DNA from: Bombardia bombarda
Lineage: Eukaryota > Ascomycota > Sordariomycetes > Sordariales > Lasiosphaeriaceae
Direction: 5' to 3'
DNA: 64,000 bases
Assembly (NCBI GenBank): GCA_030512295.1
Contig: JAULSR010000004.1
Location: forward strand, 1,240,001 to 1,304,000
Shown here: positions 12,801 to 23,652 of the stretch, in pieces
How positions within the stretch are numbered: position 1 is the stretch's first letter
Layout of the letters: every line of letters begins with the position of its first letter
Program-made: the position numbers and the translations under genes
The notes under the pieces: generated by a model
What the model was told of the DNA's origin: nothing
Seen by the model: only the letters and a program-made list of their open reading frames with translations
The model's database searches: none

Positions 12801-15800
12801 CGCTCGTCAAGACGCTCGTCCGCGATAAGGGAGATTGAAGACTCGAGCGAGATCTTGCTGGACATCTTTGAGAACATCGACGATCCAGATGCGTATTATG
12901 GCCTGACGCAGGACGCCTCGCTGTCTACCGTTCTGGCTCGCCTGGAGTACGAGAATGACGGGACCAAGAGTCTCGCATTCCGAGGAGCCCAATATGACAG
13001 CCATTTACGGCGCAGAGACGAACCTGCGTCGCGCAAGGATGGTCAGGCGCTCATCAAGGCCTTGAGCAGTCTTGGCCTTGCCGGTTTGTCAAACTCGCTC
13101 CTTCAGACGCAGCAGAGCCTGGATGGGTCTTCCACGTCGCTGGACGGGACATTTACTACGGCGAGGAGGTTGGAGATGTGGAACCTACCCGCCCCGTCGA
13201 GTAACGAAAACTGGGCCGTCACGGTCTACAAGGCGTACCAGAGCATGCACCAGGCCCATGATCTCAGTGCCGTCAGAGATGTGGTTCACGAGGGGCTCCG
13301 GAGCACTATCAGACATTTGACCAGCCGAGATCTCAATACATTGAGCCTGCGGCATCAGCTTGGGGCTCTTTCGGCCTTGGCGGAGCTGGATGATATTCTG
13401 AATGTTTCTGATCAGGGAGAGTTGCAGGGCACTCTTGGGATATTTCAGGAACGGTCGAAATGGATGATGAGTGGACAGTAAGTGGTTTGCCATAAGACCC
13501 ATTGATGCATGTTGTGTTACTGACCTAGACTCCTAGATACGGCGATGTCAGTCAGATCTTATCATGCAGAGAGACAGCATTGAGCATGTGGAGCCAACAT
13601 CACCGGTTACGACCGACAATGTTAACTCCAGCAGATGCTCGTTTAGTCCAGGTTCGCTGCATGCTACTGTCATCTGGAATATTTCGCTTCCATCGCGCCA
13701 ACCAGGAGACATTGAACCTGTCCACTACGCTCACAGACCTAATTCAGCCATGTGAGGCGTTGGGGCTCAGCGTCGATGCCGCCATCAAGATTGAGGCGGC
13801 CAACTCGCTGTGGGGCCATGGCGAGATGATTTCGTCGATTCGGATGTTACAAAACATCGATAGGGACTCATCTCTCAAGAAGCAGACGGTGCCCGTCAGC
13901 CGCTCTGACCTGCTGTCCAAGATTGGCTACCAGGTCTCGGTGGCGAGATTGGAGAGCCCAGATAACATCCAAAAGAAATACCTCGAGCCAGCTCTCAAGG
14001 AGCTGAGAGGGAAGAATGAAGGCAAAGAAGCTGGCCAGGTATATCACCAGTTCGCCATGTTCTGTGACGAGCAGCTCCAGAACCCGGATGGACAGGAGGA
14101 CTTGGCCCGGCTGCAGAGTCTAAAAAAGGGCAAGAGCGACGAGGTTGCCCAGCTGAAGGCGCTGATTGCAAATTCCAAGGACTCGCAGCATAGAAACAGG
14201 TACCAGAGCCATCTTGCCAAGGCCCGACAGTGGCTCGATCTCGACCAGCAGGAGCTTCGCCGGGTCGAGCAGACTCGTTCCGAGTTCGTCAGGCTGAGCT
14301 TGGAGAACTACTTGCTTTCTCTCGCTGCATCCGACGAGCATAATAATGACGCACTGCGTTTTACGGCGCTATGGCTAGAGCGATCAGAGGAGGATTCTAC
14401 AAATGAAGCAGTGAAGAAACACCTCAGCAAGGTGCCGACCCGCAAGTTCGCGACCCTGATGAACCAGCTGTCGTCTCGTCTCCAGGATCAATCAGTGCTC
14501 TTCCAAAAGGTTCTCATCGACCTGGTCTATCGAATTTGTGTCGACCACCCTTATCACGGCATGTACCAGATCTGGTCCGGCGCAAGAACACGCGTCAACA
14601 AGGACGACGAAGTGGCCGTCTCGCGGCAAAAGGCGACAGACCGGGTCGCCAAAGCACTAGCAAAGGCCGAGCTGGTGTCCAAGATCTGGCCAGCCATCGA
14701 CCAGACCAGCAGAGCGTACCACGCGCTCGCCATGGAGCGCGACCCCAACCGGTACAAGGCCGGCAACAAGATGAACATCAAGGACTCATCAGCAGGCCAG
14801 AGCTTCCTCGGCGTGCTCGCAAAGTACCCGATCCCACCGCCAACGATGCAGATCGAGCTCTCCGCCGCGCTCGACTACTCATCCGTCCCCATGATACAGA
14901 AGTTCGAGCCGACCATGTCGATCGCGTCGGGCGTCAGCGCGCCCAAGATCATCACGGCCGTGGGCAGCAACGGGCAGCGGTTCAAGCAGCTCGTCAAGGG
15001 CGGCAACGACGACCTGCGCCAGGACGCCATCATGGAGCAGGTGTTTGCGGCCGTGTCGGAGCTGCTGCGGCTGCACCGGACGACGCGCCAGCGCAACCTG
15101 GGCATCCGCACGTACAAGGTGCTCCCCCTGACGTCGTCGTCGGGCCTGATCGAGTTCGTGTCAGACACGATCCCGCTGCACGAGTACCTGATGCCGGCGC
15201 ACGAGCGCTACTACCCCAAGGACCTCAAGGGCTCGCAGTGCCGCAAGGATATCTCGGCCGCGCAGACAAAGACGATCGACTCGCGCGTCGCCGTGTACCG
15301 CAAGGTCACGGAGCGGTTCCACCCCGTCATGCGGTATTTCTTCATGGAGTATTTCTCTGACCCGGACGAGTGGTTCGCGAGGAGGACGGCGTACACGCGG
15401 ACGACGGCGGCGGTGTCGGTGCTGGGGCACGTGCTGGGGCTGGGCGACAGGCACGGGCATAATATCTTGTTGGACTCCAAGACGGGCGAGGTCGTGCACA
15501 TTGATTTGGGGGTGGCGTTTGAGATGGGCCGAGTGCTGCCGGTGCCGGAGCTGGTGCCGTTCCGGATGACGAGGGACATTGTGGATGGTATGGGTATTAC
15601 GAAGACGGAGGGCGTGTTCAGGCGGTGTTGTGAGTTTACGCTGGACGCGCTGAGAGAGGAGACGTATTCGATCATGACGATATTGGATGTGTTGCGGTAT
15701 GACCCGCTGTACTCGTGGTCGATATCGCCTGTGCGGTTGGCCAAGTTGCAGAATGCCAGGGGGGCGGGGGCGGATGGGGATGAGGGAGGAAGTGGCGAGG

Positions 15801-16109
15801 ACCAGGCTGATGTGGAAGGGGGGCAGGAGGGAAGAAGGGGGCGGTGGTCAGTACTATTACGAATGAGCCGTCGGAGGCGGACAGGGCGCTCGAGGTGGTG
15901 AGGAAGAAGCTGAGCAAGACGCTGAGCGTGATGGCGACGGTGAATGATTTGATCAATCAGGCGACGGATGAGAGGAATTTGGCGGTGTTGTATTCTGGTA
16001 TGTTTTTCTTGCTTTCTGTCCTGAGGATGATGATGATGATGATGATGAATGAATGATTGATGACTGTGGCTAACTTCGTGGATGAACAGGCTGGGCTGCG
16101 TATGCTTAG
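6803..16109 (+). CDS. TEL1: Serine/threonine kinase TEL1 (ATM orthologue), frame broken before FATC
   Basis: PI3K-like kinase that senses DNA double-strand breaks with the MRN complex and maintains telomeres. Inferred exons: 6803-6857, 6909-6956, 7025-7079, 7146-8531, 8594-13477, 13537-15997, 16090-16109; all splices have GT donors and AG acceptors and keep phase. The N-terminus (FKQIAGLLVSASTTTRKDAV) resembles the TAN motif; helical HEAT/FAT sequence follows. The kinase domain lies at about residues 2570-2860, with catalytic loop GLGDRHGHN (about 2776) and the DFG-equivalent HIDLG (about 2797). FATC ends in GWAAYA. The kinase frame and FATC frame differ: between about 15790 and 15840 one base is missing (G6 run at 15818-15823 is the likely place), or a 35-nt intron is removed. 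With one added base the total is 8910 nt, 2969 aa, normal for fungal TEL1. All other exons are open, so the gene is probably functional. Confidence 0.9.
6858..6908 (+). other. TEL1 intron 1
   Basis: 51 nt, GTATGC donor, ACACAG acceptor, CTGAC branch-like site at 6890-6894. Separates the 55-nt first coding exon from a 48-nt second exon. Confidence 0.8.
6957..7024 (+). other. TEL1 intron 2
   Basis: 68 nt, GTAAGC donor, GTGCAG acceptor, with GCTAAG as a possible branch site. Phase 1 on both sides. Confidence 0.8.
7080..7145 (+). other. TEL1 intron 3
   Basis: 66 nt, GTGAGT donor. Of the possible acceptors, only CAG ending at 7145 restores the frame that continues SPFDDKTYHSIYESLF, so that one was chosen over the CAG at 7114-7116. 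Confidence 0.8.
8532..8593 (+). other. TEL1 intron 4
   Basis: 62 nt, GTACGA donor, branch-like GCTGAC, acceptor AACAG. Joins ...MLACS to SLVIHAASHD in frame. Confidence 0.85.
13478..13536 (+). other. TEL1 intron 5
   Basis: 59 nt, GTAAGT donor. The acceptor is the second TAG (ending 13536); the first (ending 13528) would give the wrong frame. The downstream exon then reads QYGDVSQILSCRETALSMW. Confidence 0.85.
15998..16089 (+). other. TEL1 intron 6 with (GAT)n repeat
   Basis: 92 nt, GTATGT donor, branch-like GCTAAC, acceptor GAACAG. Contains a GAT/ATG microsatellite at about 16026-16048. It splits the FATC tail: the last exon (16090-16109) codes only the end of GWAAYA plus TAG. Confidence 0.88.
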
Positions 16110-18262
16110 AGATGAGATGGATGTGGGAATTCTAGCTGGCTGGTTGGCTGGCGGTGAGCTGATAGACTGGCTTGAGGTTGATGAGTGTATATTGGATGGA
16201 AGGAGAGTGGTGATGGATACGCGGGCTTATGAACTGCTTGGCTGGGCACATATTTTGTGATTAATAGGGGTAAAGAAGAACTTTTGTGAGCTATTTTAGT
16301 GATAGGTCCAAGCCGGTTCGAGACCTGATCAGTTACTGTAAACATTTAGAGGCAAACTAACTGCAAAGAAGCCTCCTTTCTGTGATCGAAAAGGTCACGA
16401 TGTTTCAATATATTGACAAATGCTTGTGGTCAGCTGTGTTCCAAAGCCAATGACCATGCAAGTTAAGACATGATAATAAGACAGTGGCACATTGAGTCGT
16501 CATCTTCAGTGTCCCCAGGAAAGTATCTCTGTCGGGCAAAATGACTGCTCGAGTTGCGATCTATTCTGATGTATAAGTAAAGGTGCTACGTTGTGATGGC
16601 AGGTCTCAACACCAACAACCTCAACTGATACAATGGCAGATCATGGTTACAATCAGTAATGTGTATGCCGCCACGCAACTTTTTTAACCTTGGTTGATTA
16701 ATATCTTACACCTCTCATGAGCGACTCCTTGAGATGGAGAGGTACTGGCTAGGTACGTGTGGTTATGCATGCGTTTTACCTCCTGGAATAAGTACATACA
16801 CACTTGCGGCGTTACGTAACTACAGCAGAAGCTGGCGCTGCTTTCAACATAAAAGAATATTCCAAATACATGTCTGTGATTATTTGTGACATCTCAAAGG
16901 AGCGCGGACGGGTGTTTACTCCTTACCCGTTCCGTTCCCGCTTCCGGGTACACGTAGGCGGAGCTCTTCTTTGCCTTTGAAGGAGAGGGGCTTGAGACAT
17001 TAACAAAGAAGATACACGTGGCAGTACCTCAGTACACGCGTAGTTTCCTATTGTCTCTGGTGTTTGTATTATTAAGAAAACTGCTACAGACAATGACCAG
17101 TGCCGAGATTGAGTGCTGCGAAAAAGGGGTTGAGGAGGACAGTTGGAGTGTGGACGTATACGGATGGATGATGTGATTTCTTTGGGATCTTTGGCAGAAC
17201 CTTTTTTTCACTGTGACTGCAGGTTCTGATGGCAGTGCTAATGAGCTGGAGGGGGATGATTTCCGATTCGGCGACCATTTTATTACAGCTTCAAGCACGG
17301 CGAGGCAGGTACGGTTACACAGCTTGTGGCTTTGACATTAGGTAGTACCTATAATTCATTGAGCTCAGGCACTCAAAATTAGGGGGAGCTGAGCAGCTCA
17401 ACTCTCCCCCCAAGGTGTTAATGCAGCTGGAAAAAAAGAAAAAAAAAAAAAACTTTCCGGTTGAGAGATGACTCCTGTCAACTGACAACCTTAACATGTA
17501 TGTAACCCTGATACTTTCCAGTTCCCGTCTCATCGTGCCTTTTATGGTCCATATGCCGAAAGGATGGAGATTGCGTCAGGTAGATAAGAGATGCTGCACA
17601 GTCGACAGCTTGCTACGGGAATAACGTTCTCATGCAACTGTAGCAGCAATGTGCAACGCGGCCTGCCTGCCACTATCTTAGGTTGTTTCCATTGTGTCTG
17701 GTCGACACGCGCTCCCAGTGGCACAATTTGTTTAAGAAGAAGTGCACCTGCTGCTGTGACGACATATAGGATTTCTACTTTTGATGGGGAAAAAAATTTG
17801 AACTCGAGGGAGAGGCATGAATCACGAAATCTTGATAAAACCCGACGACATCAGTCAATTGGGTAGGGTTGATCGATTTCGCAATCAGAGCCAAGAGAAG
17901 AGAATAAATGATCCACTATTCATAAGGCAGACCGAGCCCAGACCGATCCATTATTCTCCACCCAGTGGCCGACGACGGTGCACGGTGCAGGCGCAGGCCA
18001 TGGAGTGAGTGCAATTAAAAAAGAACCGCTATCCCCATGAGCTAGCCGTAATTAAGCTCTGTGGCCCCCGCAGGTGGGGAACCAATATTTTTTGTGCCAA
18101 GAGTGACCTAAGCCGAGAATTGGAGGGAAGGATTCAGTGAACCAATTCCATCTTTGCTGACTCCTTTTCAGCCTTTACTGTGCGGTCCGTTACTGTGTAG
18201 GGCTCTCATCACTGTGATTCTTTCTCCTCGTGGCTTTTTTTTATTTTTTAAACGGGAGGCCA

Positions 18263-18280
18263 GGGGGGGGGGGGGGGGGG
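18263..18280. repeat. G18 homopolymer
   Basis: Eighteen consecutive G on the plus strand, flanked by CCA and CCAG. Intergenic. Length is likely unreliable in any assembly. Confidence 0.9.
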
Positions 18281-18845
18281 CCAGTCAGGGGTATTGAGGC
18301 CGGGGGGATGGGATCTGGCGGGTTCTTTGCCCCCCCCTCGGCAGCTTGCGCGTGCGTGGCCCGCGGGTTGCTTCATGCTTGCTAGGTGAGCGCTGATCCG
18401 GCTGCTTCCATTCCATCGCGCGCTGTGTTGGAATCTGTGCTGGTTGGTTGGTTGGAGAACGGACAGCGATCAAAAGATGCCAAAAAGACGGCAAAAGGGT
18501 TCTAGCGCGGTGGGACATTTCGAGATCTGCGAACAGAGACATCCACTCGAGCCACTGTCCCCCAAAAGATCAGCATCGGCACCGATAGACGACGACAATC
18601 GGCCAAGGAAGAACCTCATCTGTTGGCTTCGTGAATCAACGACCCGACCGCGGCAATTCCTGGTTTCCCGTGTCCACGGAATCGACATGTTTGCTAGCGT
18701 GGTTACAATTGCTCAGACCGTTCCTTCCGCTAGGGCTGTCTGTCTCTGTCATCGGCTGCCTGCTCTATCGACGAGGAAATCTCGCTTATGCGGAAGTTTT
18801 TCGCTCTTCGTTGGGATCCTGTCGTGCGTCGTGCTCGGCTACGCA

Positions 18846-18914
18846 GCGTGACAGCGTGATAGCGTGACAGCAGGGACAGCAGGGACAGCAGGGACAGCAG
18901 GAACAGCAGGACAA
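18846..18914 (+). repeat. 9-bp minisatellite (ACAGCAGGG)n
   Basis: About five consecutive copies of ACAGCAGGG with a final-base variant, preceded by related units of the form GCGTGACAG / CGTGATAG. Non-coding context, about 2 kb upstream of the DUF7729 gene. Confidence 0.85.
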
Positions 18915-19895
18915 CAGCAGAAGTGCAATCATCCCATCCCATAACCTGCTTGTGCCACCTCACCTCATCCATGATCTCTTGTTTTCCCGCTCTGACCCGC
19001 CAATACTATCAATACTATAGTCGAGTTTGCCCGCTTCATTTGTACCTGCATCCCCCATATTGGCTTTTAGTTTGCGGCCTTTCGGTCGTCCCAACGGCCC
19101 GCTATCTGCCAAATTCGCAGGAGCCCCTCATTGCGGGCCAAGAATAAAGACTATTTGCATATCCAGTGGAGCATATCCAGCGGAGCATATACAGTATACA
19201 CAGTATTGTTCACTGGTGTGAGAGCCGCGAATGCTGCATCCGGACGAAAGCATTACGTGCCCAGCCAACCAGCTAATAAACAGTACTGACCAGAACAGAG
19301 CTCGATTTCCCCGGCGGACTAATTGGATCAAAGGTCGAACGGTGCCGCAGACGCCTCAAAAGCGCCACAAACAGAAATTACCGCCGCCATTATCGATCTG
19401 CAAGTCGACTATTGTAAGCCATTCCCATCTCGCTGTTATTATTCGCCTGGGACTCCACATAGCATCGACGGATGGGGAAATGCTACCGCAGGCAGAAGGA
19501 CGGAAAACAAACTGATAACTGACAGGAAAAAACTGACAGGAAAAGAATCCTTACATAACTGCTGAAAACAGAGGACCAAACACGACGTTGTGCTGACGTT
19601 GACCTTATAATACCTATACTACGCATGCACCAAGCCAGTACACAGTTCCTCCTGTGTGCACGTTGGTGTTGCCCACAGTATTGTGCCCCTCGCCAAGGTG
19701 CAAAAACATGGGGGTGAGTTATAATGGGGTGTGGGAATGGGCTGCTCAAAAGAGGCAAAAAGGCGTTCGATAGATGCAAGTTGGTCGCCTTCAGCCCATG
19801 CATCCCATCTGTGTTGCTTCCATTTCTGTCAATTTCATGTCTGCAGCACTCTGCACTCTGCATGGTGGTGGTGGTGGTGCGTGCATTGGTGGCCA

Positions 19896-19915
19896 CCCCC
19901 CCCCCCCCCCCCCCC
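19896..19915. repeat. C20 homopolymer
   Basis: Twenty consecutive C on the plus strand, preceded by a (GGT)n tract at about 19865-19879. Confidence 0.9.
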
Positions 19916-20952
19916 TCTTCAGGGAAGACAGGAAGCTCCTGGCCAGCCAGTGGGAACTGTGGGATCCTAGCTTTGTTCTTCTCCTCAATTGGACCAAGGC
20001 CCGATCTGGGCCCCTGGTCGACAAGACTGCACTAGCACAGAGTTGTGTTACACTAGATCCTGGGACCCTGGACTGCGGACTGGACTGTGGACTGCTGCCA
20101 CCAAGACTGGGACAGTCCAAATCCATGGCGGCGCAGCGGCTGCATGACGAGAGAGACGGAACAGGAAGTGTCTGGTTCTGTTTCTCTCTGCTGCGTCGTT
20201 GCTACTGTTCTTGTTGGTGGCAAGCGTCGTTATCAATCCTCTCCTTGATTGCTTTTCTCTCTCTCCTTGATCATTCTGTCTCTCTCCTCTCTGTGGTTTC
20301 TTCCTCGCTTCACTTCCTTCCAACTCATCTTTCGGTCTCCTTATGAAACAAGTGTCATTCATTCATTCATCCTCCAGTATCACAGAGAGCAAACAAGACT
20401 GGACCATCGGGATCCGAACGAACTGGACCGTGTGGTTGAGCTGGGATATCCCCGCGCCCACTCCCATGGTCTCCTGCCCAAACGAGCGTCGGCATTGCAA
20501 CTCAAATTTGCTGTGCTATATCTCCGTTGGCACCTTGCCCCATTGGTCTTGACCAGTATTGACCTCCTCCCACACGGCAGCGCCCATATTTACCCGCCAG
20601 CCCATATTGGTCGACTGTGGTCCGTCCAAACCCAGTCGCTCGTCACTTGGATGTTGTGGTGGTGGTCGCTTGCTTCCCTGTCCTGCTGTTAGCTCCTTGG
20701 CCCTGTCCGGTGTCCACAGGTTCCAGCCTGGTCCGTATAATATAACACCAACAAGCATCGCACGCCGCGAGGATCCGGCTGCGACTCACACTGATAACCA
20801 CCCTCTCAACCCACGGTGACAAGACAACGACACGACGTCTTGCCGTCGCACGAGACCACACGACGAGCGAGACCTGGGAGTCATTGAGAGACACCACGCC
20901 GATCCGACTGTCTGAGAGTGATGTTGCACCAACCGTCCTCCTCAGCCGCGAC

Positions 20953-21987
20953 ATGATGGCTTCCCGTACGCCATGGACCGCGGTCCTCCTCCTCCTCGCC
21001 TGCTTCGTCTGCTACGCTATCTCCGCCACACCAGACACTCCATGGCCCGTTGAGACACTGGAAATCGACCACAGGGTCCCTTTCCAAGAGGCCGGAGGCG
21101 CTTGGGTCTTGCTGTCACAGGAACAAGTTGAACTGCGCAAGATGAGGAAGCGTGCCGTCGCTTCATCTACCGAATCCGTGTCCACTACCCTTTCCGTCGC
21201 CGTGGCGTCATCGAAAAGCAGCTCCTCTGTCGCTCCCAGCCCCACCGCTGAACCGAGTCCTTTACCAAGTCCTCTTGACGGCAGCTTATCCTCCAACTTT
21301 ACAACTTCATCCTGCCCGGCCTTCATCAACAGCTTCCTCGCGGACCCGACCTTCCAGCAATGCTACCCCTTCTCGCTTCTTCTGGAAGGTGGATCTCGGT
21401 CCCTGTTCACGGCCTACAAGTCGATCGTGAGCATCACACAAGTCCTGGACGCATCATGCGCAGCCAACGTGACGCTTTGCAACAACTACTTCCAAGGCCT
21501 TGTCCAGAAGCTCACCACGACCGATAACTGTGCTGCCGACTACAACCTCGGGAACCCGGTTGTCGTGCAAACCTACGTCGCCCTCAAGGCATATGCACCA
21601 ACCTATACTGCCACCTGTACCAAGGATCCCGAGAGCTCCGCCTACTGCTTCGCCGAGACCGTCACCTCAAACTTGAGCAATGTTTATATCTACTTCCTGC
21701 CCTTCAACATGTCTCTCGCCAACAACCCTGTGCCCACCTGCAACTCGTGTCTTCAGAATGTCATGAGCGTCTACCACTCCGCCACCGCCAACCGAAAGCA
21801 GTTTATTGCAAACACGTACGTCGCGGCTGCCAACAATATCAACATCAACTGCGGCCCCGACTTCGTCAACCAGACGCTCGCTGCCGAGGTTGTCTCCAGC
21901 AATGGTCTCCAAGGTCTGGCTGGAGGGCCGTCCCTATCCCTGTTGGCCACACTGTCGCTTGTCTCAATAATACCATGGCTTCTTTGA
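20953..21987 (+). CDS. Secreted GPI-anchored DUF7729 protein
   Basis: Single-exon gene, about 344 residues from the ATG at 20953 (a second ATG follows at once). The frame extends further upstream, but this start is chosen because it opens directly onto a signal peptide (basic MMASR, then a hydrophobic core ending CYAISA). After a Ser/Pro-rich linker (about residues 75-115) comes a Cys-rich domain from SCPAFINSFLADPTFQQCYP to the CGPDFVNQ region, matching the fungus-specific DUF7729 pattern as I recall it. The C-terminus has a small-residue site (GGPS) and a hydrophobic tail (LLATLSLVSIIPWLL) with no charged end, typical of a GPI-anchor signal. Several NxS/T sites are present. Probably at the plasma membrane or cell wall; its biochemical role is unknown. 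Confidence 0.85.
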   Translation: MMASRTPWTAVLLLLACFVCYAISATPDTPWPVETLEIDHRVPFQEAGGAWVLLSQEQVELRKMRKRAVASSTESVSTTLSVAVASSKSSSSVAPSPTAEPSPLPSPLDGSLSSNFTTSSCPAFINSFLADPTFQQCYPFSLLLEGGSRSLFTAYKSIVSITQVLDASCAANVTLCNNYFQGLVQKLTTTDNCAADYNLGNPVVVQTYVALKAYAPTYTATCTKDPESSAYCFAETVTSNLSNVYIYFLPFNMSLANNPVPTCNSCLQNVMSVYHSATANRKQFIANTYVAAANNININCGPDFVNQTLAAEVVSSNGLQGLAGGPSLSLLATLSLVSIIPWLL

Positions 21988-23652
21988 GCGCCGCCATTCT
22001 CACGCACTTACACATACACACACCTAACCTAATATCATTATCATTATAATATTTCTTCCATCTAATATTGCCGAGCTATCCTTCTCCTTTAAAGAGGTCA
22101 GCCGGTGACAATCAGGCAACAGACATGAGGAGACCTAATCATCGGTCTTGGGAAGCAAACGAAACCCAGGAGCATCAGTCAGTGCGACACGGTGACGGGG
22201 AAGAGGGGGTAACTAAACGGCGTCCTGGAGATTGAATATTTGAGCATTTTTGGCGGGGGTGGGATGCCCAAGAAAGGGGGAAATGGGATTTGGCGGGGTG
22301 TTTGGAGTTACAAACAACAATATTGATCGCAACGGACGGCAGCACCGACGATCTACCAAGGGATGATAACACATCATTTGGTATTTTTGATTATCAACTG
22401 TCTTGGTTTATTTTTGCTTCTTTTCTTCATTTCTCTTTTTTTGTCAGCAAGCAAGCAAGCCCGTTTGCTTTTGGACGTCGATACCCACTTGGTTGTTTTG
22501 GGATAGTAGGGGCGACGAATGAGGCTCCCTTTATTTATTACCTACGCTTTCTATCTTCTCGGACATGTTCGGCCAGCGGCCACTGAAAAATGTGTGCGGT
22601 GGACGTGGACATGGCAAACCTTTATAAGCGAGGGTTCTTTGCTATGTACACAACGTCTTCTTTCTTAAGGGTATTCGTGTTGGGGATTGGTTGGAAAGAC
22701 AAAAAATTGCACGTGGGCTTTTTCTCTTGGGGATGCTTACCGTCAGGGGGACGAACAGACATGACACTAGAGGAGGGGGGTTGTTGGTCATATATAAGCT
22801 GCCCCGGAATACAGGAGGAATACTTCACCTGGGAAGACGATGGAAGTTGCCCTGTATGGATGGTATATATATGCAGACTATATACGTATAACCACAGACA
22901 CACACATACACACTTACTGCTCCGTCAAATAGAGTCGGCTATGGGGGCTGTGCAATAATATATAAAATACAATAACAGTATTTAAAAATAAAAGCAACCT
23001 CTGTGCGCCCGATGTACCATATATCATTGATCACAACCATATTCTCCCATTGGGCCAGTGTGTCGGGGTTGGCCGATGGTGCTGAGATTTGCTCTCACGA
23101 CTTGCTTCCCCATTCACCGACCAACATATAGGACCACAGCTTGAGCTATCATCATCGTACGTTGGTGATAGGTAGGTAAGCAGTTGGGTACCGCGCCCGT
23201 ATTCTGCAAGGACAATGACACCATATATCTCAACATATACTTTCGTCCTTGAACCCAAAACTCCCTGCAACCAACCAACCACTTGACTAGACCATCAAAA
23301 CAACGCAGCCCAAGCATACCACTCCCAAACACAAGCACTCGACTGGTATGCATGTATGTAAACCCAACAACCCCTTTGAACCCCTTGACCACCAGCTGCC
23401 TCCCTACGATGGAGCAGGCAGACCAAGCCACGTAGAATAGGCCAGATGAAAGGAAACAACACCAAAAGATCCAGGCAAGAAAAGAAGCAGAAACCGCATC
23501 TCAAGGATGTTTCCATTTCTGTTCTGTGCTTTGTGCTCTGTTGTCATTTTGTGCCCCAGCCGCCTAACCGTTTCATTCCCTCTCAAAAACCATCATATAT
23601 CACTCTCTCCAAACCCACCATGTCGAATAGAATCTGGGGACATCTGCCCACC
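21988..23652. other. Convergent 3' flanks of DUF7729 gene and CUL4
   Basis: 1.67 kb between two convergent stop codons, AT-rich, with short CA/TA-rich microsatellite-like stretches (for example 22865-22915). No supported gene; presumably 3' UTRs and terminators. Confidence 0.55.

Larger units (their letters stand above)
16110..20952. other. Intergenic, 4.8 kb, no supported gene
   Basis: Between the TEL1 stop and the DUF7729 gene. Open frames here are short, lack recognisable domains and are not bounded by good splice sites. Contents seen: a G18 tract (18263-18280), a C20 tract (19896-19915), a nonamer minisatellite (18846-18914), and a CT-rich, probably transcribed leader before 20953. A non-coding RNA cannot be ruled out. 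Confidence 0.55.

Noticed and set aside
14536..15360. 274-aa frame on the plus strand within TEL1
   Set aside because: Out-of-frame shadow of the GC-rich kinase domain; the true frame shows the conserved kinase motifs.
15792..15826. 35-nt intron repairing the TEL1 frame
   Set aside because: Phase and a GCTGAT branch-like site fit, but the donor GTGGCG is poor and the length is below every other intron here. Not excluded; listed as the alternative in the finding.
18444..18851. 135-aa plus-strand frame
   Set aside because: No family resemblance, no conserved motif, and neighbouring frames are equally open.
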